Source: Chryseobacterium sp. ISL-6 | GTDB taxonomy: Bacteria; Bacteroidota; Bacteroidia; Flavobacteriales; Weeksellaceae | NCBI RefSeq assembly: GCF_018613715.1 | Contig: NZ_JAGGPT010000005.1 | Location: 496,001 to 560,000, forward strand | Direction of reading: 5' to 3' | DNA: 64,000 nt | The notes under the pieces: model-generated | Told to the model about the DNA's origin: nothing | What the model saw: the letters and a program-made list of their open reading frames with translations, nothing else | Databases searched by the model: none | Program-made: the position numbers and the translations under genes | Part shown: positions 1 to 8,602 of the stretch, piece by piece | Numbering within the stretch: position 1 is the stretch's first letter | Layout: every line of letters starts with the position of its first letter

Positions 1-775
1 CAAGTTTATTCATTAAAATTTCAATAATGGCCTTTTGAACCGAAGCACATAAATCGTTGAGGTTTTCTCTAATAAAATCAGGATTCTTTTTTACTTCTTT
101 CTGAATGAAATATAATACTGAAGTTTTTATCCCGCTAAAAGAATAATTGTAGTCTTCCAGTTTAGGTTTATTAAATTTAAAAGCATCGGGATTTCCTTCT
201 TTAGCCAACCTATCAATAATAGGACCCGCCGGGTAGTCAAGATCAAATATTTTTCCAATTTTATCAAAAGCTTCACCAGCTGCATCATCTATTGTTTTGC
301 CCATAATTTCCATGTCGAAATAATCTTTTACTAACACGATCATGGTATGACCACCACTCACAGTAAGGCATAAAAATGGGAATTTTGGCGGCATAGGATT
401 TGCATCGTCAATAAAATGCGCTAAAATGTGTGCCTGGAGATGGTTTACCTCTATTAATGGAACATCTAAACTCATAGCCAGAGATTTAGCAAAAGAAGTA
501 CCCACAAGGAGGGAACCCAAAAGTCCTGGTCCGCGTGTAAATCCTATAGCAGAAATCGCATTTTGTTGTATATTTGCTTTGGTGAGAGATTTTTCAACAA
601 CGGGAATGATGTTTTGCTGATGGGCTCTTGAAGCTAATTCAGGAACAACACCACCATATTCTTTGTGAATTGCCTGATTTGCAGCAATATTAGAGAGAAT
701 AGTATTCCCCTTGATGATAGCTGCTGATGTGTCGTCACAAGACGATTCGATACCTAAAATTATAGACTCGCTCAT
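1..775 (-). CDS. tsaD: tRNA N6-adenosine threonylcarbamoyltransferase TsaD (partial, C-terminus beyond the window)
   Basis: TsaD transfers the threonylcarbamoyl group onto A37 of ANN-decoding tRNAs, working with TsaB, TsaE and TsaC in the cytosol. The reading frame begins MSESIILGIESSCDDTSAAI, the typical N-terminus, and has the metal-binding HLQAH motif at residues 112-116, where the family has its two metal-ligand histidines. An ASKH-fold stretch TVSGGHT follows. 258 codons are visible; the family is usually about 340 residues, so roughly 80 C-terminal residues lie outside. It is divergent from the TamB-like gene, with only 4 bp between the two start codons. A TAACTTTG -7 element lies just upstream, inside the neighbour. 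Confidence 0.95.
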   Translation of the reverse strand, partial: MSESIILGIESSCDDTSAAIIKGNTILSNIAANQAIHKEYGGVVPELASRAHQQNIIPVVEKSLTKANIQQNAISAIGFTRGPGLLGSLLVGTSFAKSLAMSLDVPLIEVNHLQAHILAHFIDDANPMPPKFPFLCLTVSGGHTMIVLVKDYFDMEIMGKTIDDAAGEAFDKIGKIFDLDYPAGPIIDRLAKEGNPDAFKFNKPKLEDYNYSFSGIKTSVLYFIQKEVKKNPDFIRENLNDLCASVQKAIIEILMNKL

Positions 776-779
776 AATA

Positions 780-3700
780 ATGGCAAAGTTAGAGAATAAT
801 AACGAAAATGAGAATAAAAAATCTGTAACTGAAAACTTAAGTGATCAGGTACAAAAGACTGTAGAAAATGTAGAGGAGAAGGTAAAAGAAACCGTAAAAG
901 AGGCATCTGAACTGGCTTCAGATGCCGTTCATCATCCTGTGGAAACTGCCCAGGAGTTTGGTAAGCAGGCTGCTAAAGATGTTACCAGCTATTCCTGGTG
1001 GGCAAGGCTTCTGCTCATTTTATTCTGGTTAGGTTTTTCCCTTATTGTTGCGGTTATAGTTATTATAAATCTTCCTGTTACTAAGCAATGGGCAGCTGAT
1101 CAGGCATTGCAAATCGTTAATAAAGATTTCAAAGCAAAAATGTCCACAGAAAGTGTGGAAGTGAATTATTTTGGGAATGTTACTATTAAAGGATTAAGAG
1201 TTAAAGATTATAAAGGGCTAGAGTTTATTAAAGCCCGGGAATTTCGTGCCAATTCAGATTGGTTATCACTGGCGGCTGGGGCAATTTCAGGGAAAAGTAA
1301 CTCGCTGAGTTTTAATTCCCTTACCATGGTAAATGCAGATGTGAAAGTAATCACTTATAAAGGGGATAGCATTTCCAACTTCATACGTTTTACACAATTG
1401 TTTGATAATGGAAAGAAAAGAGATCCTAAAAAACCTGCTTTCCAATTAAACTCCAGAGTACATATCGTAGATTCTAAGGTTTCGATTGTTAATCAAAATT
1501 CACCTGGTGAAGCAGGGAAATGGCTGACTGCCACTAAATTTAACCTGAAAGCCCCTAATTTAAAAGTTAATGGAGCTGACATTTCAGCACTTATTAATAA
1601 CTTATCTTTTGTAACTACAAGATGGGGAAAATCTCACTTTGTAGATACTTTCTCCACTGAATTGTCACTGACTCATAAATCCCTTTCTCTTAAAGATTTA
1701 ACCCTAAATACAGATCATACTCTTTTACAGGGAGATATTAAGTTTAATCTTAATAATGGTTCATGGGCAGATTTTGCAGATAGGGTAAGATGGGATATGA
1801 ATCTTAATCAGGGAAGTCAGCTAAGTGGTTATGATATCAGTTACTTTGTTACCAATTGGGATAACTTTAAGCCCTTTAATGTTTCTGGGAAAATGACAGG
1901 GCCATTAAATAAATTTTACCTTGAAAATTTCCTTATCAGAAATCCTGACGTGAATATTGCGACTCAGACCATGAAGGTAAATAATCTTTTAAAGGGTAAA
2001 TTCCTGATCGAAACAAATAACCTTTCTACAGACTTTACCTATAAAGATCTAAAAGCAATGATGCCTTCATTTATCTCTAAAAAGATGAAGAACTTTGCAG
2101 ATGATTTTGGAAAACTAAAATACAATGGATCAGCAAGAGTGAATCCTGATCAGATCTATATTCCCAATGGTAATTTAATGACGGGAATCGGACAGGCTAA
2201 GATTTCTAAACTTTCTCTTACAGGATATAGTACGGCAATGCCAAAGTACTCTGGATATGTGGAAGCAACAGACCTAAATACTTCAGTCATTACAAAAAAT
2301 AAATCAGTAGGATTAATATCAGGGAAATTTGATATCGATGGACAAAGCTTCGATGTTAATACCATGCGGCTGACTACAAAATCTCAGATTTCAAGTATTG
2401 AGATCATGAATAAAGAAATTAACAATCTTTATCTGGACGGTTTATTGGATCACAAAAAATATAATGGAACAATCACAGTAAATGATGAGCAGGCTAAAGC
2501 TACGATAAAAGGACTTATTGATTTCAGTACATCAAGAATTGCAACAGATGTAAATGCTGATGTTACCTATCTGAACATGAATTATTTTACTAATAAACCT
2601 GGAAATCAGATCGTAAGTGGGAAGGTGGTTGGAAAAATGGCGATGTCATCTCTTAATGATCTGACATTGGATGTAGAGGCCAATAATATCAATTTTGCGA
2701 CCGCGACACAGAAGTATATAGTTCCAAATGCTAAATTAAAAACATTTATTGAAGCTGGAGGTAGGGTTATTTCCGTTGATGCTCCAGGAGCAGTAAATGG
2801 AAAAATTTCCGGCAAGTATAATTTGGCGGATCTTTCGGGGATGGTTGAGAATGGATTAGGTAAGATCTTAGTTGGACCACCACCAAGAAAGCTATATAGA
2901 GGGCAGAATTTTGCAATGAATTTTGATGTTCAGCAAGGATTAGTGAGTTATTTTTTACCTGATTTGAAACTTCCCCAGGGAGCATTAGTTGAGGGACAGT
3001 ATGATGGTAATTCAAATAATCTCATTCTTAATGTAGATGCAGCTTCATTAAAGTATATGATGACCAAAGAAGTTGAGATTACAGAAGCAGATAAGGCATT
3101 GGCAGAAGCAAATCCTGCATATAAGATAAATGCGAGAGATAATATCACCAGAGACAGTGCTTTGGTTGATAGTGTAATGGTCAGAATAAATACAGCCAAT
3201 CTTGATGAGCAACTGTATGCAAAAATAAATAAGGTTCAGTATAACAAAAATATACTCAAAGATATTACGCTCAGTGGAAAGAATGAAAATAACACAACTC
3301 TTCATCTTGCCACTAAATTTAAACATGGAAGTCCTGAAGATGAACTGGAGGACAAGCTTAAAGAATATGCCATCAATGTAAATCAGTCCACCAACGAGTT
3401 TGGTGATTTTGTCTTCAAATTTGATCCCACTGAAGTAAAGTTTAACGAGGTAACCTGGGCTATAGATACAAGTCCGGAACTTGATCACTCGATAACGTAC
3501 AGGAAAAAAACGAGCGATTTTGAGATCAGAAACCTGAAAATCTATTCTGATAAAAGCGTATTGTTCATTAAAGAATCCACGTTTAAATCAGCTAAAGATT
3601 TTTACGTAGACGCTGATATCAATGACTTTTCTATTGAAAAACTTCTGGAAATGCAGTCTGGTGGAAACTCTATGAATCTAAAGGGACTGGCAAATGGGAG

Positions 3701-5582
3701 TGTGAAAATAAGAATGGATAAAAGCACCCTTCAGCCATTGGTTGATTTAACGGTTGATGATATCCAGATGAACGGAAGTGATATGGGAGACCTTACCATT
3801 TCTGCTACAAACAGTTTTTCGCTGAATGTGTATGATATAGATGTAAAAGTAACTTCTGCCGGGGTTATCGGAAATAACAATCTACATCTGACAGGAACTG
3901 TTAATAATAATACTTCTTCACCTACAATCGATCTTGTGGCAGAGATGCGTGAGTTCAATGTTTCCTTTGCGCAGCAGTTTGTACGGTCAATTTTTGGCAA
4001 CCTTAGAGGAAAAGCTACAGGAGATCTTAAAATAAACGGGACTCTGAAAAATCTTGACTACAGTGGTGATATTGCTTTAAAAGAATTTGGATTAAAACTC
4101 TTATTTACAGGAGTTGATTATTCATTTGATGATACCGTTATACCATTATCAAAAGGTCTGGCGATTCTTAATAATATTGAAGTTCATGATGGAAGATCCA
4201 ATTCTAAAGGAAATATTTCAGGAGCTATACAGTTTGAGACACTCTCTTCAATGGGGGTCAACCTTGTAATGAGGGCAGATAATTTATTGGTGCTTAATAG
4301 TACCCAAAAAGATCTTGATCTATTTTGGGGTAGAGTATATGGCCAGGGAGATCTGTATATTGATGGTCCTGTGTCGGGTCTTAGTATTACGACACCTAAT
4401 ATGAAAGCACTTAGTGGAAGTACATTTACGTTTAATTCAAGTTCAACTTCCAATGTTGAAGAATTTAAAATGCTGAGGTTCTTAAAAGAAGGAAAAGATG
4501 GCTTGGTAACACTTGAAGATAAGAAAAAAACGGGAGCTAATATGCATATTGACTTCTCTCTTGATGTTGATAAAGGAACGACAGTAAATGTTCTGGTTGG
4601 AGATGATGTGGGGAATATTACGGTAAAAGGAGAGGCTAAGAACCTGAAATTCCAAATGAACAGACAAGGGGGTATTGCTATGGCTGGAACCTATAGAGTG
4701 GATAATGGGACCTTTGTTTCAAAAGCAATTCTTAATAAAACATTCCAGATAGAAAAGGGCAGCAGTATCCGTTGGGATGGTGATGCTATGAAGCCGGCAT
4801 TGAATATTACAGCCAACTATGTGAGAATGGTTTCCAATGCAGGACAATATTTAAATATGGGTAATCTTCAGCCTATAAGTATATTGCTACAGGCTAATAT
4901 TACGCAATCTCTTGTTGATCCTAAAATAGATCTGGATGTATCTGCTCTGGATGTATCAAGTCAGGTAAAAGAAACGCTGGCTGCTAAAATGAGTCAGGAG
5001 GGTGAAAAGGTTCTTCAGTTTGGTTCTATACTGTTGTTAAATAGTTTTAATATTTCAAATACCGGTGGAGTGGGTGTCGATGTTGCCGGAGTAGCTGAAT
5101 CTTCGGGATATAATATGCTTTTAAAGCAATTGGGCTCAGTTCTTAATACAATGAGTAATGAATTCCAGATCGACTTAAATTACGTAAAAGGGGATCAGAA
5201 TTCAAACACTGGAGATCGGGCGAATGCGGGGGTAAGTTTTGCACTTTCCCCAAGGATAAAAGTGAAGACCGGTTTGGGAATTCCATTAACGAAAACTGAG
5301 AGTACTGAAGCTAATTATCTCTCCGGAGAGGGATCTATTGAATATGATATTTCTAAGAAAAATGACGGAAGTTTAGTTTTAAGAGGGTACTCTAAACCTA
5401 CGAATATCGGAATGGGACCAGGTGGAACCGGCACTAACGGATCTGCAAATCAAGCCTATGGAGGCGGTGTTGTTTGGAGTAAAAGCTTCAATTCTTTATT
5501 TAAAAGGAAAAGAAAAGATAAAAAACAACCAGATGTGAAAAAGGAAATAAAAACAGATTCCCTAAAAGCAGAGGGTAAATAA
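780..5582 (+). CDS. tamB: TamB-type translocation/assembly protein (DUF490 family), 1600 aa
   Basis: TamB-like proteins bridge the inner and outer membranes and support outer-membrane biogenesis, probably lipid transport. The sequence shows an acidic/Lys-rich N-terminus with amphipathic helix character (residues 15-65), one transmembrane anchor at about 76-97, then a very long beta-rich region of repeated AsmA/TamB-like strands, and a DUF490-like C-terminal part (about 1200-1530) with GTYRVDNGTF-type motifs and a Lys-rich tail. The start at 780 is chosen over an in-frame ATG at 711 because 711 would lie deep inside tsaD and add an atypical 23-residue extension. The divergent tsaD start is 4 bp away. 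In Bacteroidota this protein is often annotated only as a translocation/assembly module domain protein. Confidence 0.88.
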   Translation: MAKLENNNENENKKSVTENLSDQVQKTVENVEEKVKETVKEASELASDAVHHPVETAQEFGKQAAKDVTSYSWWARLLLILFWLGFSLIVAVIVIINLPVTKQWAADQALQIVNKDFKAKMSTESVEVNYFGNVTIKGLRVKDYKGLEFIKAREFRANSDWLSLAAGAISGKSNSLSFNSLTMVNADVKVITYKGDSISNFIRFTQLFDNGKKRDPKKPAFQLNSRVHIVDSKVSIVNQNSPGEAGKWLTATKFNLKAPNLKVNGADISALINNLSFVTTRWGKSHFVDTFSTELSLTHKSLSLKDLTLNTDHTLLQGDIKFNLNNGSWADFADRVRWDMNLNQGSQLSGYDISYFVTNWDNFKPFNVSGKMTGPLNKFYLENFLIRNPDVNIATQTMKVNNLLKGKFLIETNNLSTDFTYKDLKAMMPSFISKKMKNFADDFGKLKYNGSARVNPDQIYIPNGNLMTGIGQAKISKLSLTGYSTAMPKYSGYVEATDLNTSVITKNKSVGLISGKFDIDGQSFDVNTMRLTTKSQISSIEIMNKEINNLYLDGLLDHKKYNGTITVNDEQAKATIKGLIDFSTSRIATDVNADVTYLNMNYFTNKPGNQIVSGKVVGKMAMSSLNDLTLDVEANNINFATATQKYIVPNAKLKTFIEAGGRVISVDAPGAVNGKISGKYNLADLSGMVENGLGKILVGPPPRKLYRGQNFAMNFDVQQGLVSYFLPDLKLPQGALVEGQYDGNSNNLILNVDAASLKYMMTKEVEITEADKALAEANPAYKINARDNITRDSALVDSVMVRINTANLDEQLYAKINKVQYNKNILKDITLSGKNENNTTLHLATKFKHGSPEDELEDKLKEYAINVNQSTNEFGDFVFKFDPTEVKFNEVTWAIDTSPELDHSITYRKKTSDFEIRNLKIYSDKSVLFIKESTFKSAKDFYVDADINDFSIEKLLEMQSGGNSMNLKGLANGSVKIRMDKSTLQPLVDLTVDDIQMNGSDMGDLTISATNSFSLNVYDIDVKVTSAGVIGNNNLHLTGTVNNNTSSPTIDLVAEMREFNVSFAQQFVRSIFGNLRGKATGDLKINGTLKNLDYSGDIALKEFGLKLLFTGVDYSFDDTVIPLSKGLAILNNIEVHDGRSNSKGNISGAIQFETLSSMGVNLVMRADNLLVLNSTQKDLDLFWGRVYGQGDLYIDGPVSGLSITTPNMKALSGSTFTFNSSSTSNVEEFKMLRFLKEGKDGLVTLEDKKKTGANMHIDFSLDVDKGTTVNVLVGDDVGNITVKGEAKNLKFQMNRQGGIAMAGTYRVDNGTFVSKAILNKTFQIEKGSSIRWDGDAMKPALNITANYVRMVSNAGQYLNMGNLQPISILLQANITQSLVDPKIDLDVSALDVSSQVKETLAAKMSQEGEKVLQFGSILLLNSFNISNTGGVGVDVAGVAESSGYNMLLKQLGSVLNTMSNEFQIDLNYVKGDQNSNTGDRANAGVSFALSPRIKVKTGLGIPLTKTESTEANYLSGEGSIEYDISKKNDGSLVLRGYSKPTNIGMGPGGTGTNGSANQAYGGGVVWSKSFNSLFKRKRKDKKQPDVKKEIKTDSLKAEGK
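784..791 (-). promoter_or_regulatory. -7 element (TAACTTTG) for tsaD inside the TamB-like gene
   Basis: The plus-strand sequence CAAAGTTA is the reverse complement of TAACTTTG and fits the Bacteroidetes -7 consensus TAnnTTTG. It ends 8 nt before the tsaD start, predicting a leader of only a few nucleotides. It occupies codons 2-4 of the divergent gene. No clear -33 TTG was found. Confidence 0.5.
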
Positions 5583-5664
5583 TTTGAATATTTTAATGAT
5601 TTTTATCATCTGTGTTAATTATTGTTAATTATTGTTATAATTTTTTTAGTTAAATTATTTTTTA

Positions 5665-5672
5665 TAGATTTG
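5665..5672 (+). promoter_or_regulatory. -7 element (TAGATTTG) for the Lrp/AsnC gene
   Basis: TAGATTTG matches TAnnTTTG exactly, 44 nt before the start codon. The upstream DNA is very AT-rich; the nearest TTG is too far away for a canonical -33. Confidence 0.5.
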
Positions 5673-5716
5673 CAAAAAATACATAGATTTTTTAAGAAAA
5701 TTGTAATTTAACTAAT

Positions 5717-6187
5717 ATGAACTATCAACTGGACGAAATAGACAAAAAGATTCTTGATTTCTTAGTAGAAAACACAAGAATGCCTTTTACTGAAATTGCT
5801 AAACAGATGGATGTGTCTGCGGGTACAATTCACGTAAGAGTGAAAAAAATGGAAGATGCAGGTATTATTTTGGGGTCATCCCTTAATATCGATTATGGTA
5901 AGTTGGACTATCATTTTACAGCCTTCATCGGAGTTCTTTTAACTAAATCAAACCGTACGCAAGAGGTTTTAAAGGAATTAACAACTATTCCTAATGTAAT
6001 CGAAGCGAGCGTGATTTCTGGAAAATATAATATTTTCTGTAAAGTAAGAGCTAAGAATACTGAAGATGCGAAGAGAATTATCTATCAAATAGATGATATT
6101 CAGGACGTAATGAGAACTGAGAGTATGATTTCTATGGAAGAATACTTAAGTGATAAGAATAGATTAATCAACGCTATTTCTATTTAA
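5717..6187 (+). CDS. Lrp/AsnC family transcriptional regulator
   Basis: A 156-residue protein with the standard two-part Lrp/AsnC layout. An N-terminal winged HTH (about residues 4-55; LDEIDKKILDFL, FTEIAKQMDVSAGTIHVRVKKM) is followed by an effector-binding, oligomerising RAM/AsnC domain (about 65-150; VIEASVISGKYNIFCKVRA). Members respond to amino acids or related small molecules and often autoregulate. It stands alone between a TAGATTTG promoter and a strong terminator hairpin, so it is probably monocistronic. The ligand and targets cannot be read from the sequence. Confidence 0.93.
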   Translation: MNYQLDEIDKKILDFLVENTRMPFTEIAKQMDVSAGTIHVRVKKMEDAGIILGSSLNIDYGKLDYHFTAFIGVLLTKSNRTQEVLKELTTIPNVIEASVISGKYNIFCKVRAKNTEDAKRIIYQIDDIQDVMRTESMISMEEYLSDKNRLINAISI

Positions 6188-6212
6188 TCAAATTGTAAAC
6201 GAATAATTATAG

Positions 6213-6250
6213 AAGAACTTATGAAATTACTCATAAGTTCTTTATTTTTG
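6213..6250 (+). terminator. Rho-independent terminator of the Lrp gene, abutting the next promoter
   Basis: Perfect 12-bp inverted repeat (AAGAACTTATGA, 6-nt loop, TCATAAGTTCTT; 6213-6242) followed by TATTTTTG. The T-tract is also the -7 element of the following gene. Confidence 0.8.
6243..6250 (+). promoter_or_regulatory. -7 element (TATTTTTG), 5 nt before the next ATG
   Basis: Exact TAnnTTTG match ending 5 nt before the start codon at 6256. Transcription should therefore begin at or next to the ATG, giving a leaderless or near-leaderless mRNA. No -33 TTG at the usual distance. Confidence 0.5.
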
Positions 6251-6255
6251 TACCT

Positions 6256-6633
6256 ATGGAAGAATACAGTTACTTTGATGAAGATCCAAAGAAAGGATGG
6301 GGTTTTATTTTAGCATTTGCATCTTTAATGCTATTTACGATCATGGGGTTGGGGATAGATGTTGATGAGTATTTACAACACGAATATCTTAATATTCCAA
6401 GATGGTACTTCTATATCATTTTTTCTTTAGATCTATTGATGATGGTCAGCCTTGTTCTGATGTTCTTCTATAAAAAAATTGGGATCTTTACTTTTCCCGT
6501 ATTATTGGTTTTGCACTTCTTTATGCACAACTATTATCTGTCTACATTTTTATATACAGATGTTACCAACCTTTTCCTTTTTACAGGATTTGGTATGCTG
6601 GCTATAATTCCCAAATGGAAATTCTTTAAATAA
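6256..6633 (+). CDS. Small integral membrane protein of unknown function
   Basis: A 125-residue protein with four predicted membrane segments (about 16-34, 51-70, 76-92 and 100-120), a short acidic N-terminus and a Lys/Phe-ending C-terminus. No catalytic motif was recognised. It begins just after the terminator of the Lrp gene and ends at a bidirectional terminator, so it is a single-gene transcript. No function is proposed. Confidence 0.8.
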   Translation: MEEYSYFDEDPKKGWGFILAFASLMLFTIMGLGIDVDEYLQHEYLNIPRWYFYIIFSLDLLMMVSLVLMFFYKKIGIFTFPVLLVLHFFMHNYYLSTFLYTDVTNLFLFTGFGMLAIIPKWKFFK

Positions 6634-6639
6634 AAATAA

Positions 6640-6666
6640 AAACCGCTCTCATTATGAGAGCGGTTT
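6640..6666. terminator. Bidirectional terminator between convergent genes
   Basis: 12-bp perfect stem AAACCGCTCTCA / TGAGAGCGGTTT with a 3-nt loop. On the minus strand it is followed by a U-rich tail, so it mainly serves the minus-strand genes. Confidence 0.85.
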
Positions 6667-6677
6667 GAAAAATATCA

Positions 6678-7088
6678 TTAACGATTTATTGTCATTAAAG
6701 TTTCTTGTGAAACTTTATGTTCTCCTTTTTGATAAGTATCTTTACTTGATAGTAAAACCTCATAAGTATAGATACCTTTAGGTAAATTATATATACACTC
6801 TTTCTCGTCTTTTTGTATTACGAGTTCTTTTTTGATTTCCTCATCTTCTATTTTTCCGTTTATCTTTACAGTAATTTTCTCATTCATTTTATTTTTGAAA
6901 CAAAAACTGTCTACGGTTCTAGCATTTGGATCTGTTTGTTTTGCAGTATTTCCTTTTAAAGCCATATAGCCTTGTACTAAAATATTACCAATTGCTAATC
7001 CTTTATCTAAACCACTTGTGGGTGTTTGAGATTTTAAGTTCAATGAAAAAGTTAAGATGAAGAAAACAATTAAATGTTTTAATTTCAC
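6678..7088 (-). CDS. Small secreted protein of unknown function
   Basis: 136 residues with a clear Sec signal peptide (hydrophobic residues 6-19, ending LKSQ). The mature part has an amphipathic stretch (KGLAIGNILVQGYMALKGN) and a charged region ending in a beta-sandwich-like segment (KGIYTYEVLLSSKDTYQKGEHK). It follows the TlpA-like gene by 6 nt, so it is the last gene of a three-gene minus-strand operon. Not recognised as a known family. Confidence 0.75.
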   Translation of the reverse strand: MKLKHLIVFFILTFSLNLKSQTPTSGLDKGLAIGNILVQGYMALKGNTAKQTDPNARTVDSFCFKNKMNEKITVKINGKIEDEEIKKELVIQKDEKECIYNLPKGIYTYEVLLSSKDTYQKGEHKVSQETLMTINR

Positions 7089-7094
7089 ATTTTG

Positions 7095-7634
7095 TTATTT
7101 TATTGAATTTAGCTTTTTAGAAAACTCTTCATAACAAATTTGTCCCTCTTCCTTGTAAATAACTTTATTGTTCTTGATAATATATGTAATTGGAACTATT
7201 TCAGTTTTAATTAGTGACTTCAAATCTCTATTTTCTAGAAGATTTCTAATCGCTTTTCTATATTCAGAGTTTTCCAAAGTTATATCATTAATAACATGAT
7301 TGGACTCAATTGATTTAATTAGTTTATTACTGTCTTTATCTATTGATAGTGTTGCAAATTTAATATTTGGAAAGTCCTTTTTTAATTTGTTAAAAATAGG
7401 TATTTCGTCTATACATGGCTTGCACCAACTCGCCCATAAAGTTATTACAGAAATTTCTCCATCTTGTAAATAGTTTTTTGAGAATTTGCTATTTTTAATA
7501 TCATACTTACTATTTACTTCAATATCATCATGTTGTCTGCCAATTGTAATCTTTCCAAATTGAAATCCAACATTATAAACTGCAAAAATTATAATTAGAA
7601 CAATAGGGACTGTTATTAGAATTTTCTTTCTCAT
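7095..7634 (-). CDS. TlpA-like membrane-anchored thioredoxin-fold protein
   Basis: 179 residues. An N-terminal uncleaved hydrophobic anchor (5-24) places a thioredoxin-fold domain in the periplasm. The active site is WASWCKPC with Cys71 and Cys74, as in TlpA/ResA proteins. A cis-Pro-type turn occurs in EIVPITYII near the C-terminus. Such proteins reduce or oxidise thiols of exported proteins. It lies 1 nt from the upstream gene, which encodes a Cys-rich secreted protein and is a plausible partner; that link is inference from gene order only. Confidence 0.85.
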   Translation of the reverse strand: MRKKILITVPIVLIIIFAVYNVGFQFGKITIGRQHDDIEVNSKYDIKNSKFSKNYLQDGEISVITLWASWCKPCIDEIPIFNKLKKDFPNIKFATLSIDKDSNKLIKSIESNHVINDITLENSEYRKAIRNLLENRDLKSLIKTEIVPITYIIKNNKVIYKEEGQICYEEFSKKLNSIK

Positions 7635-7635
7635 G

Positions 7636-8361
7636 TTATTTTATATAAAATTCTCTTGTATATATTTTATTATTTTCGTTTACAAAATACTCTCCAGCTT
7701 TTATGATAATGTTATTATTTATAATTATATCATCGTCAAATCTCAATATATTTTTATTTTCTTTTGCTAATTTTAATAAATTATCATTTCCAGAAATATC
7801 AATTGTTGCGAGTGCCCCTTTTGTATCACCGGATTTATTAAACCAAGGATATATAAAACAGTGTGTTAGGGAATAGCTATATTCATGTCCAAAAATATGA
7901 CCTTGATGTTCACTAGTATAACATATGTAACGAATCCTTTCTACACTAGGTTCAAAAGCAATCTGCCCATCTATTACATTATACAAGCCAGCTTTCATAA
8001 TATAACCATATCCTTCTTTAAGTATTTTATTATCATCAGGTATTGCTAAATCATGTAAAACTTCTACTTCATCTTTTTCATATAAATTTCCTCTTGTATC
8101 TTTGACATCCATAACAACAAGTTTATTTTTTCCTGTTGTTATATAATCACAAGTTGTATGCGACCATATCTCAACACCAAAGCTTCCAATTGCGCAACAA
8201 GAATATGTAATACATAGTAATTTTCTTCTATCAGCACTACCACCACCTTCTTTTGTGGTAGTTAATAATTCTTTAGCATTTTTATTGATATAATTTTGTC
8301 CGAATGAAAAACTGCTAATTACTAATGCAGTGATATAAATGAATTTTAATAAATTTTTCAT
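7636..8361 (-). CDS. Cys-rich secreted protein of unknown function
   Basis: 241 residues with a Sec signal peptide (about 1-21, ending SFGQ). Just after it is a GGG-containing linker followed by a hydrophobic, Cys-rich stretch (KLLCITYSCCAIGSFG) and a further Cys in SHTTC. The remainder is beta-rich with more cysteines (YICYTSE, LTHCF). It is first in an operon with a TlpA-like thioredoxin, so disulphide exchange is plausible. No catalytic signature was recognised. Base composition is more AT-rich than the flanking metabolic genes. Confidence 0.72.
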   Translation of the reverse strand: MKNLLKFIYITALVISSFSFGQNYINKNAKELLTTTKEGGGSADRRKLLCITYSCCAIGSFGVEIWSHTTCDYITTGKNKLVVMDVKDTRGNLYEKDEVEVLHDLAIPDDNKILKEGYGYIMKAGLYNVIDGQIAFEPSVERIRYICYTSEHQGHIFGHEYSYSLTHCFIYPWFNKSGDTKGALATIDISGNDNLLKLAKENKNILRFDDDIIINNNIIIKAGEYFVNENNKIYTREFYIK

Positions 8362-8484
8362 TTTTTGATTTTTTATATTTAATAATTAATTTTTGTCATA
8401 CAATCCCTGACATGGGTTTCTGCTGATCAGCTTTTTTTGTTATGTGCACAAACAAAAAACATCACTAGTGCTTGAATTTCTCAG

Positions 8485-8492
8485 CAAACATA
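8485..8492 (-). promoter_or_regulatory. Possible -7 element (TATGTTTG) for the Cys-rich secreted protein operon
   Basis: The plus-strand sequence CAAACATA matches the reversed consensus. It predicts a leader of more than 100 nt. No -33 TTG at the right distance, so support is weak. Confidence 0.3.
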
Positions 8493-8602
8493 TGAAGGAT
8501 GACAAATAATTATTAAATGATTTACCCTTAAACTTCTACTTAAATTACTAAGGGTATACTTTAAGGGTTTTCATAAGGTTGATTATCAATTGTTTAATTT
8601 TA

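Noticed and set aside
711..780. Upstream in-frame start of the TamB-like protein at 711
   Set aside because: It would overlap the tsaD coding sequence by over 60 bp and adds an atypical, non-conserved 23-residue stretch; the ATG at 780 fits better.
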